DNA of 64,000 nt from Isoetes taiwanensis. Taxonomy: Eukaryota; Streptophyta; Lycopodiopsida; Isoetales; Isoetaceae. This document shows positions 10,991 to 22,690 of the stretch, piece by piece. Within the stretch, counting starts at the first letter, position 1; each line of letters begins with the position of its first letter. The DNA lies in assembly GCA_021234155.1 (NCBI GenBank), contig JAJEKV010000045.1:958147-1022146 (forward strand), in the 5' to 3' direction. The notes beneath the pieces were generated by a model. It was not told the DNA's origin and did not search any database. It was given only the letters and a program-made list of their open reading frames with translations. The translations under genes and the position numbers were made by a program.

Positions 10991-13032
10991 AAAAAACCGG
11001 CTTGAACTAGTCTAGACTAGCACAAACATCAGCATTGGTCAATCCCGCCGCTGTCTTATCTGGCCATACAAGAACCGTTAAGTCCTAGATGGTACCATCC
11101 TTTCCTGGTATACAGCATCTACGTTATCATATAAACCTACCATTCCTTATTAAATTCTTCAAGACTTCTTTGTAGTTAGTTCTTGAATTGGACTTCAACT
11201 TCCTTTTCCTATTAAATAGCATCCTTTCAAATAATAGATCACACGAGAATTTGAAGAGCTAAGATGGTATAAGGTGAATTAAAACCCGAGATCTTGCGTT
11301 GTATACTTTCACATTCCATAATGCCTTAGGATTGCTTTAAAAGATTTAGAAGACACGTTTGAGATTGTCTATCCACAATGCAAAAGCAGAATATTTCTTG
11401 AGGGCACAAACTATATAGACGGATTTATGTCTCTGTTTTACCTCTTAGATGTCCCAAATGGATGTAATTAAGATGTGCTTCAATTTCTCATCTATTAAAC
11501 CTACATTTCACATCGGAGGCCTAAGAACAAACCTAGTTATTAGGGTCAGAGGATATTTCATTTAGAGCCAAGATGCAATAAAACTAATTATGAAAAGGTT
11601 TCATCAGATTCCTTATATAACATCTAAGGAACTTTTCGCATCTACGTTGACAGAATCGTAAGGGAATATTAGGGAATTTACATTAGAGAATTCCGCATCT
11701 TCACAGACATGTCTATTTGACCGAGTCGACGACAGAGAACGCATCGCAAGGCAAGAAGCTCCTCGACATGGATTTCCCGGTCCATTGGATTCATATGAAA
11801 AATGTAGGATGTCGTTTTTAGTGTTTTACTCATGCGGCGACTCCCAGGAAGAGAAGCTATATGACGACCTTTGATTATCACAAGATATCCATTGCTGCCT
11901 TTTGGTCTCAAAACAGTGCGTTCTATCACACTCAGAGAAAATTTCTGGGAATTTAAAAAAACAGTGAAGATATCTAGGCCAAATTATTAAAACAAAATAA
12001 ATTTTGAGAGGAACCATAGTAGAAGAACATTGTCTCGTAAGTTCGTGCGAGTATTTCATGTGTTTCTTATGCTTTCTAATAGTGATATATGTTCAGATTC
12101 AATTATGAAACTATCATAATAATGTAGTGGTAAATTAAATAATGACCCATAGGCATATGTGAATGCAGGATATGTCCATAGTAGCAATCTTGCTATCATT
12201 TCTTTATATGCCAATCAGAATTAGGTACAAATAGTCAATCATACGTGTGCAACTATCCGTGGTTCCTTCCCATTCAATCCATAATCTTCCCCACATTTAT
12301 GGTCATAATCTTTTAGGGTAAGGTTTTCAAGACAAACATGATTACGTCTCTGTTTATGATGATAACCTTATAAGATAAGGTTTGCAAAACAACAATGCTT
12401 AGGTCTATAAAATAACTTCACTATTTAGACATAAGAAGTATTATCGTTCCCCCTAGCCATTTCTTTCAATCTTATCTTGCTTTTCCTTCTATGTTTCTTT
12501 ATGATTTAATATTTGAACTCAAATATGTTAATGGAATAAGGATAACTAACATTACATCCTAGACATTGCATGCAAGGTTCGTAAGGTGCATATAAGTGTC
12601 TATTGAATGCAACCTTGCCCAATTAATCTTACAATGACATATGGGAAGATTCTTAAGTAGGATATCCTAGACGTTACAGGGAATGAACTAGAGAACTGAT
12701 CGGGCAGGGCAAAATAGCCCCGTAACTTCTGGAAAGGGGTTGCTCTCCTATCTTGTATGATGGGAGAGCGGCATCTACAAGGGGGTAGCGACTGTTTATT
12801 AAAAACACAAGACTTTGCTAAGTGAGATGAGCATAAGAAAATATCATTGATGTTGCACTTTGGCATATAGAGTCCATATGCATGCAACATTAAGCTTCTA
12901 ATGTTACAACCAATAATGGCAATATTTTGCTTCTTCAAACACTTTGTTATCATTGACAAATTGTACACCGCTAATATTTTGAGACTAATATAAAAACTGA
13001 ATATGCCTTTAGATGCTGACATATACAATTAA
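10991..13032. other. No gene recognised
   Basis: Both strands carry only short, unconvincing frames; the longest is a minus-strand frame of 142 residues at 12600-13028 with no domain. I see no splice-supported exon, RNA gene or repeat here. Confidence 0.4.
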
Positions 13033-13041
13033 ATTCAGAAA

Positions 13042-13146
13042 GGGAAATTTACCAAAATAACCTTAATTGTTGACTTAATTCCCAAAAAGCCTTTCGTATT
13101 TATGAAATTTCCAAAATGCCCTTAATTCTTAAGTATTTTCCCAAAT
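13042..13146 (+). repeat. Left TIR of the MULE
   Basis: It matches the inverse of 14052-14155 over about 105 bp with only a few substitutions and one-base gaps. The motifs AATTGTTGACTTAATTCCCA and TTAAGTATTTTCCCAAA are shared by both ends. Confidence 0.9.
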
Positions 13147-13491
13147 AGCCCCTTGTAATTTAAAAATCACCAAAAGCTAGAGATAAGCCTATCATTCTAA
13201 TGCTTTTATAAAAATCGTATTGAAGGGGAAGCTTTGTGGGCTTCTTGTACAGAAGTTGCTTTATACCCATACATGTTACTTGTAGAGCTCATTTTGCTAT
13301 TTATATGATGTCCGTATCTATCCTCCAAATATTGAATTTCTTGAAAATAATGAATATGTAGCAAAATAACAGGGGGTTCCAGGGGGATTTGATATAGATA
13401 TAATTCTTGAAACCATAGACCATATCCCTAAAACAATTCAATGGGTTATTATAAAAAAAAAACATGGATTTAAGATAAAAAATATTCACAT

Positions 13492-13565
13492 TAGCTCACT
13501 GGTTAGATGGGTTAAAGTAGTCTTATTAGGACATTGAGTTATTTTGGTAGAGGTTCGAATCCCCG
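13492..13565 (+). other. tRNA-like Pol III A/B-box segment (SINE-like head) inside the MULE
   Basis: TAGCTCACTGGTTAGA (13492-13507) fits a tRNA D-arm/A-box. GGTTCGAATCC (13552-13562) is a perfect B-box/T-loop core about 45 bases later, which is normal tRNA spacing. A GTC..GAC stem lies between them where the anticodon arm would be. I cannot fold a full acceptor stem, so this is more likely a degenerate tRNA or a tRNA-derived SINE head than a working tRNA gene. Confidence 0.4.
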
Positions 13566-13739
13566 TATTTCATATTCTAAAAGCTTAAGCAAAACCGTAT
13601 AGAGGCTCCATATACCATCAAAACCTTAGGCAAACTCGTATTCGACGTCTTAAAATCATAGGCGTCCCCAATCATAATTGAGCATAATCGAAACGAGAGG
13701 TGTCCAGAGGCTTCAACATACAGTCTGGGCCGTAGGATT

Positions 13740-13938
13740 GACAGATCCGACGATTGTGGTAGTCCAGGGTGCACCTCGTTTAGAATATGTCATCCTCCTG
13801 CAACATGTCATCCTCCTAGTAGTTCTAAAAGAAAACGGGATAGGATAGAAGGCAGAGATTGAAAAAAGCATATGTACAAGTGCACACGTTGTGGTAATGT
13901 CAGGCATAGTGAAGGCAGTTGCAGAAATTCTATTTGAC
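13740..13938 (+). pseudogene. MULE transposase C-terminal remnant
   Basis: The plus strand reads PPSSSKRKRDRIEGRD, a stop, then MYKCTRCGNVRHSEGSCRNS. MULE transposases typically end with a Pro/Lys/Arg-rich stretch followed by a C-x2-C-x4-H-x4-C knuckle, exactly this arrangement (Cys at the KC and RC positions, His in RH, Cys in SC). The in-frame stop and the absence of the DDE and SWIM parts show it is a relic. Confidence 0.7.
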
Positions 13939-14051
13939 ATTTCGGTTGCATATTTTTGTCATAATGATTTTTAAAATTTATTTTCCAAATTATTGTCATT
14001 TGTAAGAACCACTTCCTCTTAGAAAATGATCCTCTATTGTAAATACGTGAT

Positions 14052-14155
14052 TTTTGGGAAAATACTTAAGATTAAGGGCATTTTGGGAATTTCAAAAATA
14101 CAAAGGGCTTTTTGGGAATTAAGTCAACAATTAAGGTTATTTTGGTAAATTTCCC
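14052..14155 (-). repeat. Right TIR of the MULE
   Basis: This is the inverse counterpart of 13042-13146. The terminal 55 bases are identical or nearly so to the left end, and the copy of the target duplication follows immediately. Confidence 0.9.
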
Positions 14156-14511
14156 ATTCAGAAATTAAGAATTGCGTGCTCAAATTAAAAGGAAGATCGG
14201 ATACAATTACGGTATCCATTCTGCTTCAAATCATCGCTTAAATTCCAGCTAAAGTAGCTTTTCATATTTATGATAGACAGCTTATAGAATTTCCTGATGC
14301 TATAAATACCAATGGGATGCATCATTTCATGCATGCACGTCTGATCTGTGTTCGACTTCTTCCTTTCCTCTACTGTTCTTGCTCAATTGCTCCAAGGTTA
14401 TTTGCAAAGAAAATTCTCAAATTAAACAATAGAAAGTGAACTCGTTTATGGACTAGAGAATTAGGAAAGATGCACTTTCTTTCGCAGTAAGCTAATCCAT
14501 GTTTTTTGCAG

Positions 14512-15079
14512 GAGATAACTTTGAATAGTGTCGGATCAGGGATGGGCATTCCACTCTCAGCTGATGTAGTGGCCAGAACAACTAATACTAACAAGTTCTT
14601 ATGCATTGCAGTACGAGATCGTCCTGATGAAGAAGTAAAACACATAAAATGTGGATGGATTGAAGGAAAGGGGGAGTAATTTTTCGTGCACTAGGAATTG
14701 AGCGATATTTCCCAGATTTTATGTTGGGTTTTGCTAGAAGACATGCACACAGACCAGCCTGGGAGTACAATTCACTCAATGCTTCACCGATATCTTCCCT
14801 ATGGATCCTTTGGCCCAGCTGCATTGTTCAACCCAATTGCAGGGTGGACACATGGAAGAATTAAAGTACTATTGTTCAAGCCACGAAATCAAATTGAAGT
14901 AAGCATCAGAATCTCATTATGCTGCCTACAAATTGTATGTAAACTGATATTGGATGATTGTGCAGTACCTAGCACAAGGAAGGATGCCAGCACAAGCAAC
15001 AGCTGTACCATCAACATCAAATTTTGTATCACAACGAAATAATGAATCTGAGGTAGTAGCTGCAGCCAATGGATCATCT
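14512..15079 (+). CDS. Unrecognised gene candidate with 2-3 exons
   Basis: After a TTTTTTGCAG acceptor at 14511 an open frame continues to 14679; a Met at 14541 starts MGIPLSADVVARTTNTNKFL. A second open segment (about 14720-14898) ends at a GAA|GTAAGC donor. It joins in phase to an exon after the acceptor GTGCAG at 14965, which reads YLAQGRMPAQATAVPSTSNF and stops near 15079. Consistent splice signals and clean composition favour a real gene, but the first two segments are not linked convincingly and I do not recognise the protein. It begins about 380 bp after the MULE. Confidence 0.3.
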
Positions 15080-15099
15080 TAAATGATGGTTCTGTCAAT

Positions 15100-16385
15100 G
15101 AAAGCTAAAACTTACTGTTATGAGACCACAGGGAATTCTAAGTGTGCTTATGATAAGTTATAGTATTTAAAGGTTATATAGGATCATCTCTAGCTAGTTT
15201 CTTAACAACAGACATGTGCTCCTCTTTTGTGGGAAGTGTTCATCTTTTGTATTTTGAAAAAATATTATAAATAGATTGATATTTTTTGCAGTCAACAATG
15301 ACTGTTTAAGCATAGAAGAAAGCAACAGGCAACCATTTCTTAACGCTCCTGCAACAATATTATAGGCATCCTTCTTTCACGGATGCACTATTCACTACTT
15401 GAGTCTCATCAAGAACTATATACTGCCATATTCTTACCTTCAACAAAAAAGAGTATTCCAAAATTATAGCTGTACACTTTAACATCTACAACCTTAAAGC
15501 AAAAAATACAGAGGCGAGCAGCATGCAAGTGTCAGCGACAACAACACCATTGCACTTGTGGACTACACAAAGGTAGATGAACAATGAATTGTTCCTTAAC
15601 TACTTCATAAAAAAAAAAGCAGCACCAAAGAAAGTCACATACAATACATATGGCATCTGGAAAATAGATGCCATCCTACCAAATACATCTTTGCTAAAAC
15701 CAATGTTAAAATCCAGGAACACATCATTCCTAAGAATGAATCACAAGGCAAAGGATGGGGTGATATGATTTCTCACATTCAAACAAAGAAAGAGGATCCG
15801 GCAGATGGCACTTCTCACAAGAAAAATAGAATAAAAGCGATGGGGTAAAAGTGTTTTCGACAATGATGTATGAGTAGATAGGAACTCATGATAGAAATGA
15901 CCCAAGCAACCACAATATGCCTGTAGAGTTTGTCTTGCTTTACATGAAATACAATATGCTTGTGAAGGTTGTGTTCCTTTCTTCTTCTTCTATATTTGAA
16001 TACCTATATAACAAACCGCACTTTGGCAAAACCAAATTGGGAAGATCATGAAGTTGAAGCACACCATGCAAAGTTCATGGAAGACAAACTCCACAGACTA
16101 TTTTCTGTTTCCTACACAGTAGTAAAATTCGACCTTAGATTGCTTATGCTATTTTATGTGCTGTAAATTTTGACCACCAACAGTTGAATAATTTTATTGA
16201 TTTTCAAGATAAATTGCATCAAAAATTATGCGGTATCTGTAAAATTAGACTCTTCTTCAAAAAGATAAGTAGTAAAATATATTACTTCCTGTGATTACAA
16301 AGTATGAACAGTTAGTATATAGTCATGCTAATAGTTGTAAGTGGAAAACTCACAGAGGCAACAAAATATCTGTTATATAAAATTA
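15100..16385. other. No gene recognised
   Basis: AT-rich sequence with short chance frames on both strands. It lies 3' of the minus-strand B3 pseudogene and would contain its 3' flank. Confidence 0.4.
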
Positions 16386-16389
16386 CATA

Positions 16390-17257
16390 TTCAGAACTTC
16401 TTTTGGTCATGCTGTGCTCCACCACGATAGATGTTCATTGTCCATTCAAGCTCAGCCTCGACTTGGAATTCCAATATATCACCAACTTTAAGAGAATAGT
16501 GGTGACTAGCGGTCCCAATTATGACTCAAACAATATCGAACTGTTTTTGCTTTCAAATTAGTGTCAATACCATCGGTCCATGAACAAGGATTGATTAGAA
16601 CCCCTTGGAGGCATTCGCCAACCATCTTCCTCCTTCAATCTCTCGACACATAAAATAGAGAGCTAAGAATTTAGGAAGGAAAACTAATCAAAGGGGAAAC
16701 TTTTACTCACCAATCTCGATGAATAAATACGTTTGAGCAAAGGGAACTTTAAAAGGTTTCTTAACGCCCGTTCATCATCCGATACATTAAATGAGTCTTC
16801 GGTTCTTTTGCTACACGCCTTTGTCGAAAGCATTAACAACTTCTGCGGTGCTTTTCCATCCTCTACCCGCCAAATTCCAAGGGCTTTGGCCCCGATTCTT
16901 TGCCATCACACTTCTTTGCAAATATCGTTGCTATCCTCCGATATCACACAAAAATAACATCACCATCTACTTAAAAGATTATCAGTCAAGAAAGCTTCCC
17001 ATCCTTGGCCAAAAAACAATTTTGGCCCTGCAGATGCCACAAAAACTTCATGTTCTTTCCCATTTGATCCTACAACTATCACATAACAATCTGGGCGCAA
17101 AGGAACATGATGGAGCTCCTGGAAATAAAAAAAAATGAGAAGTACATAGCAGAGAGATAAAAAAATCTACTAGAGCAACCTACAAGTAAAAAACGACTGG
17201 GCTTACAAGCAAATGTTCATAATCGACATGTATTAGAAAACTTCTTGCCGTCGCCAT
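16390..17257 (-). pseudogene. Twin-B3 (REM-like) pseudogene, paralogue of the 8.1-kb gene
   Basis: Exon 1 on the minus strand (17257-17207) encodes MATARSFLIHVDYEHLL and ends on GTAAGC. Exon 2 starts at 17118 after a TTTCCAG acceptor. It contains HEVFVASAGPKLFFGQGWEA and DNLL, then VDGDVIFV in a shifted frame: a B3 domain broken by one indel. A linker with FNVSDDERALRN and a good GTGAGT donor follows. Then the second B3 block appears in two frames (PPRG; VLINPCSWTDGID; RYCLSHNWDR, followed by a stop; then KVGDILEFQVE). The exon 1-intron-GAGCT junction is the same as in the plus-strand gene at 8133-8249, so the two are duplicates in opposite orientation. Several frameshifts and a stop argue that this copy is dead. 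Confidence 0.7.
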
Positions 17258-18950
17258 CAGTCTACCTTCGTTCGTCTCCATGCAAGATTAACTCGTTCTG
17301 CTGGAGGATATTTGACTGCTTCAATATAAAAAATAATATACTATAAATATGGTTCTTAAAACTATATTATTCTTATTTAATGATGACGTTGCTGACATAT
17401 ATACTACACATAATCCTATGAAAATACACAAACACACTAATGGTTGTATAAAAAGAAAATATGCAATTAGTGCACTATGATACTTGAGTAAATAAAATAT
17501 CCAATTATGCCTAATGAGGCATTCAAAATTTAGCAAGGCCTGAGTTTATAGTAAAGTAGGAAACAAAAAAATATTACAAGGGCCATTGTTACATGGAGAA
17601 TGTGTAGTTGTGATCTTTGTTGAAGATACATATTTGATAGCAAAGATTCTATTAGCCAACTCTACGATGTAATAAAACATCTTATTGGGTATTCGACTAA
17701 TCTCCATAATACTTCACCAAGCCAAATCTTATTCCCGAAAGCGAAACACAATGCTTCATCTAGTCAACTAAGTGCCTTTCATATGTTTCAAAGGCAAATC
17801 TTTACGGATTGTTTTAATGTCTTTGGAAACATCTACTATAAGTCATAGATATAAATCTTCCGTTTCTTAACTACACCTAGTTTTTTTCTATGTGTTTGTA
17901 GGGAATTGACTTTGTGTAGTTTTGGAATATTATTTCGTAGCATCACAAACTATTATACAATTTCAAGAATTGCAAATATACTTCTCAAAGTTCAAGTGTA
18001 ACATGTAGGCATCTCATGTACCAATGTATTAATTGCAGGCATCTCATGAGATACTGTATTAAATAATATCTTATGGAAATCCATATGTAATTTGAACATT
18101 TATAATTACCCCCTTTTGTATCGAGATAATTATATCAAATTACTCTTCCTTATAGACATCTTCTTTACATTCACAACCATCCATTACTATTACATGCAAA
18201 GTCAAATATTTGGCTTAAAAATATTTCTCTTTAGTAACTCAGTCCACTAAATTTAAACGAGTCGGAAAAAAGAAATCTTCATGGCAAAATGAGAACATCT
18301 CTAAGAGAAAAGTTCTTATAGGGTGCCCAAGATCTCTAAATTATGATCTGTTCCTACATGATGTTAACGCAATTTGTAGATATTCATTCTAACTAACATA
18401 ACCGGATCCGGAACCTTGAACAATCCCACCAAAAATAAATCTAAGGAAAATTTATTCGTACAATACACATTTCATTTTGCACAGACCTTAAATAACAAGG
18501 GACTTGTATTAATAGGAAATTAATGTTATCGTGAAATTTGTATTCCATGTTGAGTGTCATGAGATCATATCATATCATTGAAACCATTGAATTGGGTGTA
18601 CATCAAGGTGCAGTTTTGCTCAACATGTGAAATTTTTTATTTTGCTATTGAATATGGTGGCACAACTTCGAGTTAGTTTTATAATTCAAGTATTCTATCT
18701 AAAATCTTACAAGTATCATGAAGAAGTAGTCCCTAAGATAGAGAAAGGATTAAGGGACCCGTATAGGTTGATGAACCCAAACAGGTCCCAGAGACAACTC
18801 TAGTGCTAAGACATCAATTGCTATCTAACATCTTGTCCTACACAATTGCAATCAGTTAAATAGAACTTGAATCTTACTTTACATAAAGGAATGGAATTGA
18901 ATAAGCTCTTTGGGAATCAAAGCCAAGTGTTGCCAGCAAGCTTTCACATA
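17258..18950. other. AT-rich, no gene recognised
   Basis: Very AT-rich sequence without exon-like frames. The first few hundred bases would be the promoter region of the minus-strand B3 pseudogene. Confidence 0.4.
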
Positions 18951-18954
18951 CCTG

Positions 18955-19008
18955 GTGTCTTAGCTCGATGCTCCAAAGTTTGATTTCATCGTGATCCAAT
19001 GCCATCTG
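18955..19008 (-). other. Possible short exon, unrecognised
   Basis: On the minus strand a TATATGCAG acceptor is followed by 54 bases reading MALDHDEIKLWSIELRHQ and then CAG|GTATGT, a near-consensus donor. The splice signals are good and the peptide is protein-like. It lies about 260 bp past the stop codon of the host gene cut by the gypsy element, so its relation to that gene is unclear. Confidence 0.25.
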
Positions 19009-19271
19009 CATATACCCATCAAAACCACAAACCCTACATCTTCTATAGGTCATTAATCTTATATTAACAATGTAAAAAAAACATAAGAGTTCTTCATGAT
19101 AGAAAACACAATACATCAACCACAAGTGTGGTGGCGTCATCACCTCGCCATCACACATCAAAAGCATAATCATACCGTGGTGGCACCATCACCTCGCCAA
19201 CACAAGTTCCAACAAATAAAACAGAAAATGAAAAACATAAACCAAAAACATTATCAACAGATCAACTAAAG

Positions 19272-19310
19272 CTAGCAGTTCAGCTCAGGTGTCCATTCAT
19301 ACGAGAGCGC
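19272..19310 (-). pseudogene. Displaced 3' end of the host gene interrupted by the gypsy element
   Basis: These 39 bases, read on the minus strand, continue the frame that is cut at 42310. The last codons before the insertion end DMLL, and the continuation reads ALSYEWTPELNC then TAG (19274-19272). The CAAAA target duplication sits exactly at the joint. The insertion therefore moved the final 13 codons about 23 kb away from the rest of the exon. Confidence 0.7.
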
Positions 19311-19315
19311 CAAAA

Positions 19316-19787
19316 TGAAATGGTCCTCGGCTTCACCAAAGATACTGGTGCATCAATCCACACCTACTGCCTCTGCCCTCGGAATCCCTGATTCCCCCAC
19401 GGTGTTTCAGTCTTCCCTGAAGACTTAGATTGATGCTGGTAATCACAAGTTTGCTCAAGAACAGCTATGGCTTACAGTATGCTACCCTCTTTGGAAAAAT
19501 ATAGGTCTTATATACAGGGCATGAAACAGGGATATGAAGGGCTTCCCTTGAAGCCCAGGGGCCGATTTGGCCAATCGATCAGCCTCCCTCCTTCTAGATC
19601 CCTCCTGGGATCTATTCGATGCCTCAAAGGCTGATCCGGGATGCTGCCCTGTGTCATAGCCCAGCCCGTTGGCTGTTGGCTTGCCCACCCAATCGAGTCA
19701 TGCCACCTCATCCCTTAATAAGGGATTTATTGCCATAGCTAGCGGTTTTTATTTTAGTTTACCTTGCTCCATGTCATGTTCATAACA
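19316..19787 (-). repeat. Gypsy 3' LTR
   Basis: 472 bp. Read on the plus strand it starts TGAAATGGTCCTCGGCTTCA and ends TTCATAACA. It aligns along its full length with 41862-42304, apart from an extra ~30 bp here near 19448-19476. Substitutions are scattered, roughly one per twenty bases by eye, so the insertion is not recent. Confidence 0.92.
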
Positions 19788-19802
19788 TACCCCTCCCTTT
19801 CA
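19788..19802 (-). other. Gypsy polypurine tract
   Basis: Minus-strand GAAAGGGAGGGGTA directly abuts the start of the 3' LTR, the position where plus-strand synthesis is primed. Confidence 0.8.
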
Positions 19803-20022
19803 AATCCTTGGTCCCCAAGGATTGTGGGAGTATATTTCGAAACCCATTCCCTGGGTCACCTCATGACCATGGTTTCGTCATCTAGTCCCTTCGGAAACCC
19901 GTTCCCTGGGTCACCTCGTGACCATGGTTTCGTAGCTCTTAGCTTGCGGATGTCCTTACTTGCCATCCCTAATGCAAGCCCATATTTTATTGTACTAGGT
20001 AACTAAACTCATATTTACTCAG

Positions 20023-21245
20023 CTAATCTTTTCGTGGCCTCCACGGATTTTGAGTCAAATGAGGGTTTTGCTGCACGTACTCTTCACTCTCCATCTCGGA
20101 GAGTGATTGATCTCGCCACAAGATCAAGTACTCTGCAATATCTTTATTGCGCAGCTTCCGAATGTGAGTGTCTAGAATCGCCTCAGGAGTCACCTCAGAG
20201 CTAAGGGCTAGGGGTATTGTAATTGGGGCAATTACGTTGTCTGTGGACAATATCGCTTTCTTGAGTTGGCTTACATGGAAGACAGGATGCACTCCTATTC
20301 CATCTGGAAGCTCTAACTCATATGATGTCTCATTGATCCTTCTTAACACTTTGAAGGGTCCAGCATATCGGGGCATCAATTTGGGAATCTTTCCCTTGAC
20401 CAATGGCTTCAAGGTCCCAACCTTGAGTGCCGAGGGTAAACTATTCGTAAGAATGCATACTCACCTTCCTTGAAGGTTACCTCCCTACGATGTTTGTTGG
20501 CATTTAGCCTGGCTCGATCTTGAGCCTTCTTTAAGTTTGTCCTATACTGATATAATATGGCTTGCATATCTTCCAACATATGGATAGCTGCATCAATTTT
20601 CAAGGCTTGGTTAGTCCCAGTATATGATCTTGAGTTCCTACCCATCATTGCCATAAAGGGGCTCATTTTGGTTCCTGTGTGGTATGTGTTGTTGTAAGCG
20701 AACTCTACAAAGGGCAAATACTCCTCCCACTTGGACTGTTTTTCAAACACAAAACTTCTTAACATATCCTCCAGGATCATGTTAATTCGTTCTGTTTGTC
20801 CATCAGTTTGAGGGTGATTTCCACTACTCATACTGAGGCTTACTCCTAGCCCCTTCATGAAATCTTTCCAAAAGTGCCCCGTGAATTTAGAGTCTCGATC
20901 GCTTACAATTTTTCGTGGCGGACCAAACATAGGGTACACAACCCACAGGTACTCCTTGGCCACATCTTGTCTAGTAGCATCACCTAGTAATGCTAAGAAC
21001 TTTGCATCCTTTGTCAGACAATCGACCATCACTAGCACTTCAGTGTATTGTCGATTGGATCGTGGGAGTGCAACTATGAAATCCATATTTATGCATTCCC
21101 ACCTTTCCAAAGGTATGGGTAACGGTTGTAATAATCCTGGCATTTTGCCATGATCTATTTTTACAGCTTGACATACCTGGCACTGGGATACATAAGATTT
21201 TACATCTTGTTTCATACCAGGCCAAAAGAATTGTCTTATAACCAA
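20023..21245 (-). pseudogene. Gypsy integrase with GPY and chromo-like tail
   Basis: A 278-residue frame (21245-20409) has the zinc-binding remnant CQVCQ and the catalytic core blocks MDFIVALP, VSDRDSKFTGHFW and HPQTDGQTERIN (the D, D and E of the DDE triad). A following frame (20412-20023) has [20 protein letters not shown] and [11 protein letters not shown], the GPY/F module. It then has [20 protein letters not shown] and LILWR, a degenerate chromodomain of chromovirus type. The two frames overlap by a few bases around the [16 protein letters not shown] joint, so one indel separates them. Confidence 0.85.
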
Positions 21246-22690
21246 TTCATATATCTTCTATTCCCCTTCGTGCCCTGCTTGCGGGGTTTATGGAATTTGT
21301 AAAGAATCTCCTTCCTAAGATTCTCTACTAAGGGAACAGAAATACGTCCCTTATAGAACCATAAGTCATCATTTTGTGCCCAAAGAGAACCTTCTCTTTT
21401 GGTTGGATCTTGATCCTTCTCATACATATCCCTGATTTGTTGGAAGCGATCCCATCCTAGAGATGTCATTCCATTAATCTATTTTATTCTGGAAAGTGCA
21501 TCTGCAACTGGGTTATCTTTCCCGGGAGTGTGGCAAATCTCAAAGTGAAATTCATGTAAGAAATCCAACTAGCGCACTTGTTTGGAACTTATTTCTGCTC
21601 GACTTTGCAGAAATTTCAACGGTTTATGATCAGTGAACACAATAAACTTGCATGGCTCTTTATTGGTCCCTGACCTTAAGTAATGCCGCCAAGTTTTTAA
21701 GGCATGAACCATGGCCAACAAATCTTGTTCCTATGTGGCATAGTTCTTTTTTGCCGGATTTAATTTACGACTCTCGTGAGCCACAACATGCCCTTGTAAC
21801 TGCTCCTAGAGCTTGTCCACATGCGTCAGTATAAACTTCAAAGGGCAAATTTAAATTTGGAATTTTCAGAATTGGTTCACTTGAAAGTAAATCCTTGATT
21901 CTTGCAAAGGACATTTTTTGCTCCTTCCCCCATACAAAGGGTTGCCCTTTCTTAAGTAGGTCTGTAAGGGGGGCAGCTACCTTTGGAAGTTTTGGAATGA
22001 ATTTCCTATAATAAGTGGATAAGCCCAAGAAACTTCTTACATCTAGAACATTTATAAGTTCTGGCCATTCCCTTATGGCCCAAACTTTGTCTGGATCTGG
22101 GCCAAACCATTTTTCTAGACCATGTGTCCCAGATATGCCACTTATTGTTTTAGAAACTCACACTTGGAAATTTTGGCAAAAGTTTGTGCTCCCGGAGCAT
22201 CATCAATACCTTTTCCATGTGCTCCAAGTGCTTCTCTTTACTCCTTGAGTAAATTAGAATATCATCCAAGGATATTTGGGATAAATTTGTCTAGATACCC
22301 CTGAAAAACAGTGTTCATTGGCCGCATAAGTGTGGCTGGGGCATTTGTTAACCCAAAGGGCTCTTGGTTGGTTCGAAAGGCCATTTTGGGTTCAAAATGC
22401 TCTTGGTTGGTTCGAAAGGCCATTTTGGGTTCATCTCCTTCCCTAGTGCTAATTTGATGATATCCACTTCTTAGATCGATCTTGGAGAAATATTTGCTCC
22501 CATCAATCGATCCATGGTATTATCAATTCTAGGCATTGGGTAGGGATCTTTGATAGTGACTTTATTCAAAGCCTTATAGTCGATACTATATAATCTTACA
22601 ATACCTATACAATCCCAGCTTATATATTGCAACCCATACGTTTTACCCCAAGCCCCGCTTGAACATACTAGGTAATAAGATGTATTCACA
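21246..22690 (-). pseudogene. Gypsy reverse transcriptase / RNase H, broken
   Basis: Read leftwards: [20 protein letters not shown] (RT block 2, about 22,600), PFGLTNAPATLMRPMNTVFQ (block 4), LDDILIYSRSKEKHLEHMEK after a one-base shift (YxDD-type active site block, about 22,270-22,210), GLSTYYRKFIPKL and FEVYTDACGQALGAV (RNase H, about 22,020-21,780). Several stops and shifts. Upstream of the first block the frame reads unrelated sequence, which marks the loss of the gag/protease half. Confidence 0.8.
22359..22436. repeat. 39-bp direct duplication within the gypsy RT
   Basis: GCTCTTGGTTGGTTCGAAAG plus the next 16 bases occur twice in tandem with no differences. Within RT this falls between conserved blocks, so it is a local duplication in this copy or an assembly slip. 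Confidence 0.8.

Larger units (their letters stand above)
13042..14155 (+). mobile_element. Mutator-like element (MULE), deletion derivative
   Basis: The element is bounded by about 105-bp terminal inverted repeats, which begin GGGAAATTTACCAAAATAAC at 13042 and end with the exact inverse at 14155. A perfect 9-bp target duplication, ATTCAGAAA, lies at 13033-13041 and 14156-14164. Long TIRs starting with G and a 9-bp duplication are diagnostic of the Mutator superfamily. Inside, a plus-strand remnant encodes the C-terminal zinc knuckle typical of MULE transposases (see 13740-13938). At 1,114 bp it is far too short for a full transposase, so it is a non-autonomous deletion copy. Confidence 0.9.

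Noticed and set aside
12600-13028. Minus-strand 142-residue frame
   Set aside because: No domain, Cys/Leu-rich AT-driven composition, no splice context; likely chance.
13492-13565. A functional tRNA gene
   Set aside because: A- and B-boxes are good, but no acceptor stem can be formed and the anticodon arm is poor.
16733-17138. Plus-strand frames over the 16.7-17.1 kb region
   Set aside because: They are antisense to the B3 pseudogene, whose exon 1, intron and B3 motifs are clear on the minus strand.
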